Of a DNA stretch of 16,138 nt, positions 13,037-16,138 are shown in pieces. The stretch comes from Rhodovulum sulfidophilum (GTDB lineage Bacteria; Pseudomonadota; Alphaproteobacteria; Rhodobacterales; Rhodobacteraceae): the NCBI GenBank assembly GCA_003241785.1, contig QFPW01000039.1, positions 1 to 16,138 of the forward strand. The letters are read 5' to 3'. The notes beneath the pieces are model-generated. The model saw only the letters and a list, made by a program, of their open reading frames with translations, made no database searches and was not told the origin of the DNA. The position numbers and the translations under genes were made by a program. How positions within the stretch are numbered: the first letter of the stretch is position 1; every line of letters starts with the position of its first letter.

Positions 13037-14056
13037 ATGTCCCTCTATATCCAGGACGTCACCCTGCGCGACGGGATGCACGCCATCCGCCATCAGTACG
13101 ATCTCGGCGCCGTGGCGGCCATCGCCCGCGCGCTGGACGAGGCCGGGGTCGACGCGATCGAGATCGCGCATGGCGACGGGCTCGCCGGCGGAACCTTCAA
13201 CTACGGCTTCGGTCTCCACACCGACTGGGACTGGATCGGCGCGGTCGTCGAGGCGGTCGAGCGCGCGCGCGTGACGATCCTGCTCCTGCCCGGGATCGGC
13301 ACCAAGGAGGATCTCAAGCGCGCCTACGACCTCGGCGCGCGCAGCGTGCGCGTCGCCACGCATTGCACCGAGGCCGACGTCTCGCGCCAGCACATCACCT
13401 ACGCCCGTGAGCTCGGCTTCGACACGGTCGGCTTCCTCATGATGGCGCATATGCTCCCGGCGGACAGGCTGTCCGCGCAGGCCCGGCTGATGGAAAGCTA
13501 CGGCGCGCAATGCGTCTACGTCGTCGATTCCGCCGGCGCCCTGCTCCCGGACGGCGTGGCCGAGCGCGTGCGCGCCTTCCGCGAGACCCTCGCCTCCGGG
13601 ACCGAGGTCGGGATCCACACGCACCACAACCTGACGCTCGGCGTCGCGAACGCGATCGCGGGAATCGAGAATGGCGCGACGCGCGTCGACGCCTCGCTGA
13701 CGGGCATGGGCGCGGGCGCGGGCAACGCACCGCTGGAGGCGCTGGTAGCGGTGCTCGACCGGATGGGCATCGCGCATGGCTGCGATCTCTTCCGGCTCAT
13801 GGACGCGGCCGACGATCTGGTCCGCCCGCTGCAGGACCGGCCCGTGAGGGTCGACCGCGAGAGCCTCTCGCTCGGCTATGCCGGGGTCTATTCGAGCTTC
13901 CTGCGCCACGCGGAGCGCGCGGCCGACCTCTACGGCATCGACGCGCGGCGCATCCTGGTCGAGCTCGGGCGGCGCAAGATGGTGGGCGGTCAGGAGGACA
14001 TGATCGTCGACGTGGCGCTCGACCTGCTGAAGGCCGAGGCTCCCGCGGCCCCATGA
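13037..14056 (+). CDS. mhpE: 4-hydroxy-2-oxovalerate aldolase (HsaF/BphI/MhpE type)
   Basis: 339 residues, the usual length. It splits 4-hydroxy-2-oxovalerate (or a longer homologue) into pyruvate and an aldehyde. The HMGL-like TIM barrel begins with VTLRDGMHAIRHQ, giving R11, D12 and H15 as the catalytic arginine, metal Asp and catalytic His. IHTHHN supplies metal ligands H194 and H196. GMGAGAGNAPLE and the C-terminal communication domain (about 280-339), which contacts the dehydrogenase, are complete. GAGGAGAG precedes the ATG at 13037. It lies 11 bases after its dehydrogenase partner, as is usual, and its TGA overlaps the ATG of the RibBA-like gene. An open frame begins upstream at 12017, but that part is a shadow of the dehydrogenase. 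Confidence 0.95.
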   Translation: MSLYIQDVTLRDGMHAIRHQYDLGAVAAIARALDEAGVDAIEIAHGDGLAGGTFNYGFGLHTDWDWIGAVVEAVERARVTILLLPGIGTKEDLKRAYDLGARSVRVATHCTEADVSRQHITYARELGFDTVGFLMMAHMLPADRLSAQARLMESYGAQCVYVVDSAGALLPDGVAERVRAFRETLASGTEVGIHTHHNLTLGVANAIAGIENGATRVDASLTGMGAGAGNAPLEALVAVLDRMGIAHGCDLFRLMDAADDLVRPLQDRPVRVDRESLSLGYAGVYSSFLRHAERAADLYGIDARRILVELGRRKMVGGQEDMIVDVALDLLKAEAPAAP

Positions 14057-15225
14057 TCCTTGGTCCCGGAGCCGCGACCTCTCCCGCGCCGCCCGCGGCC
14101 GAGGCCGGGACGAGCCCGCCGTCGATGACCGAGACGCGCGCCGGGGGCGCCATCGCCCCGATCGGGCGGATCGTCGAGGACGCCCGCGCCGGCGGCGCGT
14201 TCATCCTCGTCGACCAGGACAGCCCGGAGGCGGAGGGGCATCTCGTGGTCATGGCCCAGATGGCCACGCCGGACGCCATCAACTTCATGGCGACCCACGG
14301 CCGGGGCCTGGTCTGCCTCGCGATGACGGGCGAGCGGCTCGACGCGCTCGCCCTGCCGCTCATGCCCGCCCTCGGGTCGCCGCGCCGCGAGACCGCCTTC
14401 ACCGTGTCGATCGAGGCGCGCGAAGGCGTGACGACCGGAATATCCGCCGCCGACCGCGCCCGCACGATCGCGGTGGCGATCGACCCGGCGGCGACCGCCG
14501 CGGATATCGCGACGCCCGGCCATGTGTTCCCGCTGCGCGCGCTGGAAGGCGGCGTGCTCGTCCGGGCCGGCCACGCGGAGGCCGCGGTCGATATCGCCCG
14601 TCTCGCCGGGCTCAATCCGTCGGCGGTGCTCTGCGGCGTGCTGCGCGAGGACGGCGCGGTGGCGCGTCTCCCCGATCTCGTCGCCTTCGCGCGGCGCCAC
14701 GGGCTCGCGATCGGGACCATCGCCGATCTCATCCTCCACCGGCGCAGGCATGACAACATGGTGCGCGAGACGTCGACGCGGGAGATCGAGTCGGAATACG
14801 GCGGGACCTGGCGCATGCGCGCCTTCGTCGACCTGCCGAGCGGGACGGAGCATATCGCGCTCTGCAAGGGCGCGACGGACGACGGGCAGCCGGTGCTGGT
14901 CCGGATGCACCAAGTCAATCCGCTCGAGGATCTGCTGGGCATCTCGGATGTTCCGGGTCGCGGCGACCGGCTGCGCGCGGCGATGCTCGCCATCGCGCGC
15001 GAGGGCCGCGGCGTCGTGATCCTGCTGCGGGACAGGGCGGCGGAATTCGGCGTGGCCGATCATCAGGCCGCCCCCCGCTCGCCCCGGCAATACGGGATCG
15101 GCGCCCAGATCCTGAACGCGCTCGGGCTGCGCGATCTCGTCCTGCTGACCAACTCGCCCGCCCCGCGTCTCGCCGGGCTGGACGGATACGGGCTCCTCAT
15201 CGCGTCCACCCGCCCCTTGCCCTGA
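14053..15225 (+). CDS. RibBA-like protein with degenerate active sites in both halves
   Basis: 390 residues: an N-terminal DHBP synthase (RibB) domain, about 33-230, and a C-terminal GTP cyclohydrolase II (RibA) domain, about 248-388. Scaffold motifs are clear: FTVSIEAREGVTTGISAADRA (about 117-136), GHVFPLRA (156-163), GHAEAAVD (173-180), YGIGAQIL (347-354), LLTNSP and GLDGYGL. The RibB acidic loop, canonically DREDEGD-like, reads DSPEAEGH (R to P at 58, D to H at 63), and the conserved Glu after Cys is Gly (C194-G195). In the RibA half, the zinc cysteines of the CxxxxxxxxxxCxC segment are absent from 286-304, and the QEGRGIGL loop is replaced (RAAEFGVADH). Its start overlaps the aldolase stop (ATGA), so it is translated with a catabolic operon. 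It may be a regulatory, flavin-binding or new catalytic derivative; normal riboflavin synthesis is doubtful. The ATG at 14125 is an alternative start. Confidence 0.85.
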   Translation: MILGPGAATSPAPPAAEAGTSPPSMTETRAGGAIAPIGRIVEDARAGGAFILVDQDSPEAEGHLVVMAQMATPDAINFMATHGRGLVCLAMTGERLDALALPLMPALGSPRRETAFTVSIEAREGVTTGISAADRARTIAVAIDPAATAADIATPGHVFPLRALEGGVLVRAGHAEAAVDIARLAGLNPSAVLCGVLREDGAVARLPDLVAFARRHGLAIGTIADLILHRRRHDNMVRETSTREIESEYGGTWRMRAFVDLPSGTEHIALCKGATDDGQPVLVRMHQVNPLEDLLGISDVPGRGDRLRAAMLAIAREGRGVVILLRDRAAEFGVADHQAAPRSPRQYGIGAQILNALGLRDLVLLTNSPAPRLAGLDGYGLLIASTRPLP

Positions 15226-15243
15226 GGCGTATGGCCCGGGACC

Positions 15244-16038
15244 TCAGCGCCCCCGGAACACCGGCGGCTCCTTCCGCGTGAAGGCGCGGGTGGCAGCCCT
15301 GAAATCGGCTGTTTCCGTCGCGGTCACGAAGCTCGCCTTCTCCCGCTCGAGATGCTCGGCCAGCGGAAGCTCCGCGTCCAGCAGCCGCTTGAAGAGGCCG
15401 AAGGCGCGGGTCGGACCGGCCGCGATCCGCGTCGCGGCGGCGGCGACCTCGGCGGTGAAGGCGTCGTCCGGGGCCACCCGGTCGACCAGGCCCAGCCCGG
15501 CCGCCTCGTCGGCGCCGAGGACGCCCCCGTTCAGCATGAGGCCGAAGGCGCGCGACCGGCCGAGCTTTCGCGGCAGGAACCAGGAGCCGCCGCAGTCCGG
15601 CGCCGCCCCGATCCGGTCATAGGCGAGCACCAGCCGCGCGGAGGCGGCGGCGACGACATGATCCGCGGCGAGGACGAGGCTGAACCCCGCCCCGGCCGCC
15701 GCGCCGTTCACGGCCGCGAGAATCGGCGCGTCCATCGCGCGCAGCGCGAGGATGGCCGGGTTCATGCGGGCGAGGATTTCGGCGGCGATCGCCCCCGCCG
15801 CCTCGGGATCCGCCGCGAAAGCCGCGACGTCGCCGCCCGCCATGAACGCCCGGCCCGCGCCGGTCAGGACGACGCAGCGGATGTCCTCCCGCCGGGAGAG
15901 GCGCGCGACCGCCGCGCCGAAGGACTCCGCCATCCCGAGGTCGAGCGCGTTCAGCACCTCCGGACGGTTGAAGGTCAGGGTCGCGACCCCGCTGGCCGCG
16001 TCGATGTCGAGAAGAACCGGGTCGGGATCGGGCATCAT
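15244..16038 (-). CDS. Enoyl-CoA hydratase/isomerase family protein (PaaG-like)
   Basis: 264 residues, normal crotonase length. Family motifs: LTFNRPEVLNALD (21-33), the oxyanion-hole segment FMAGGD (65-70), the second oxyanion segment NGAAAGAGFSLVLAAD (111-126), and APDCGGSWFLPRKLG (146-160). D148 in the last motif is at the position of the catalytic Asp of PaaG- and isomerase-type members, so double-bond isomerisation of an acyl-CoA is as likely as hydration. The ATG at 16038 is separated by one base from the etfA stop (a second ATG follows at once), so the two are cotranscribed. It converges on the RibBA-like gene with an 18-base gap. It could process acyl-CoA fragments released by the ring-cleavage pathway, but may simply belong to a neighbouring beta-oxidation locus. 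Confidence 0.9.
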   Translation of the reverse strand: MMPDPDPVLLDIDAASGVATLTFNRPEVLNALDLGMAESFGAAVARLSRREDIRCVVLTGAGRAFMAGGDVAAFAADPEAAGAIAAEILARMNPAILALRAMDAPILAAVNGAAAGAGFSLVLAADHVVAAASARLVLAYDRIGAAPDCGGSWFLPRKLGRSRAFGLMLNGGVLGADEAAGLGLVDRVAPDDAFTAEVAAAATRIAAGPTRAFGLFKRLLDAELPLAEHLEREKASFVTATETADFRAATRAFTRKEPPVFRGR

Positions 16039-16039
16039 G

Positions 16040-16138
16040 TCAGCCGAGCTTCTTCTCGAGCTCGGGGATGATCTGGAAGAGGTCACCGACGAGGCCGTAG
16101 TCGGCGACCTGGAAGATGGGGGCTTCCTCGTCCTTGTT
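16040..16138 (-). CDS. etfA: Electron-transfer flavoprotein alpha subunit, C-terminal end only
   Basis: The last 32 codons before TGA 16042-16040 read NKDEEAPIFQVADYGLVGDL and end in IIPELEKKLG, the C-terminus typical of ETF alpha, which binds FAD and carries electrons from acyl-CoA dehydrogenases to ETF-ubiquinone oxidoreductase. The gene continues beyond the right edge. The next gene, an enoyl-CoA hydratase/isomerase, starts one base after it. Confidence 0.92.
   Translation of the reverse strand, partial: NKDEEAPIFQVADYGLVGDLFQIIPELEKKLG

Noticed and set aside
1..16138. Transposase, integrase, tRNA or attachment sites that would mark a mobile island
   Set aside because: Reading both strands revealed no transposase or integrase motifs, tRNA cloverleaf or flanking terminal repeats. 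Transfer is only suggested by the gene content.

Overview
The window is GC-rich DNA from a proteobacterium, most likely an alphaproteobacterium. The basis is codon use with strong G/C at third positions, the C-terminus of electron-transfer flavoprotein alpha, and a RibBA-type fusion. No marker gene fixes the genus. The core, about 1.9-15.2 kb, is a catabolic island for an aromatic (phenol-like or steroid-like) ring. The left 1.5 kb is decayed CoA-metabolism DNA, and the right end starts an ordinary beta-oxidation locus.

Layout. 1-1510 holds broken genes: a frameshifted enoyl-CoA hydratase that runs off the left edge, the C-terminal part of a short-chain dehydrogenase, a multiply frameshifted CaiB/BaiF CoA-transferase fragment, and an unidentified coding-like scrap. 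1511-1878 has no gene. From 7496 leftward runs a minus-strand series: an HsaA-like flavin monooxygenase, a meta-cleavage-product hydrolase, a 2-oxopent-4-enoate hydratase, (after a 156-base gap with its own sites) a KshA-like Rieske oxygenase, a small cysteine-containing protein, and a SphA/MetA-type outer-membrane protein. Divergent from it at 7841 is a two-domain extradiol dioxygenase. It converges on an adrenodoxin-type [2Fe-2S] ferredoxin across a strong hairpin. Next come two translationally coupled Lrp/AsnC regulators (minus) and a ferredoxin reductase (plus) interrupted by one in-frame TAA. A plus-strand operon follows: acylating acetaldehyde dehydrogenase, 4-hydroxy-2-oxovalerate aldolase and a RibBA-like protein. 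At the right edge are an enoyl-CoA hydratase/isomerase and the tail of etfA (minus).

How the genes work together (inference from families). The Rieske oxygenase, fed by ferredoxin and its reductase, and the flavin monooxygenase would produce a catechol. The extradiol enzyme opens it, and the hydrolase releases a carboxylic acid and a 2-hydroxydienoate. Hydratase, aldolase and dehydrogenase turn the dienoate into pyruvate and an acyl-CoA. This is the same enzyme set as the Hsa (steroid ring A/B) and biphenyl lower pathways. The substrate cannot be read from the sequence, and no flavin reductase for the HsaA-like enzyme is visible.

Most notable: (1) the RibBA-like protein in the aldolase operon has lost the zinc cysteines and catalytic loop of its GTP cyclohydrolase II half and key residues of its DHBP synthase half, so it is probably not a normal riboflavin enzyme; (2) a short near-palindrome, GATATGCGTATC and variants, recurs in the gene-free regions before the catabolic operons and looks like a common operator, with the paired Lrp-type regulators as local candidates; (3) the ferredoxin reductase carries a single ochre codon where the NADH-binding glycine motif should have Tyr.
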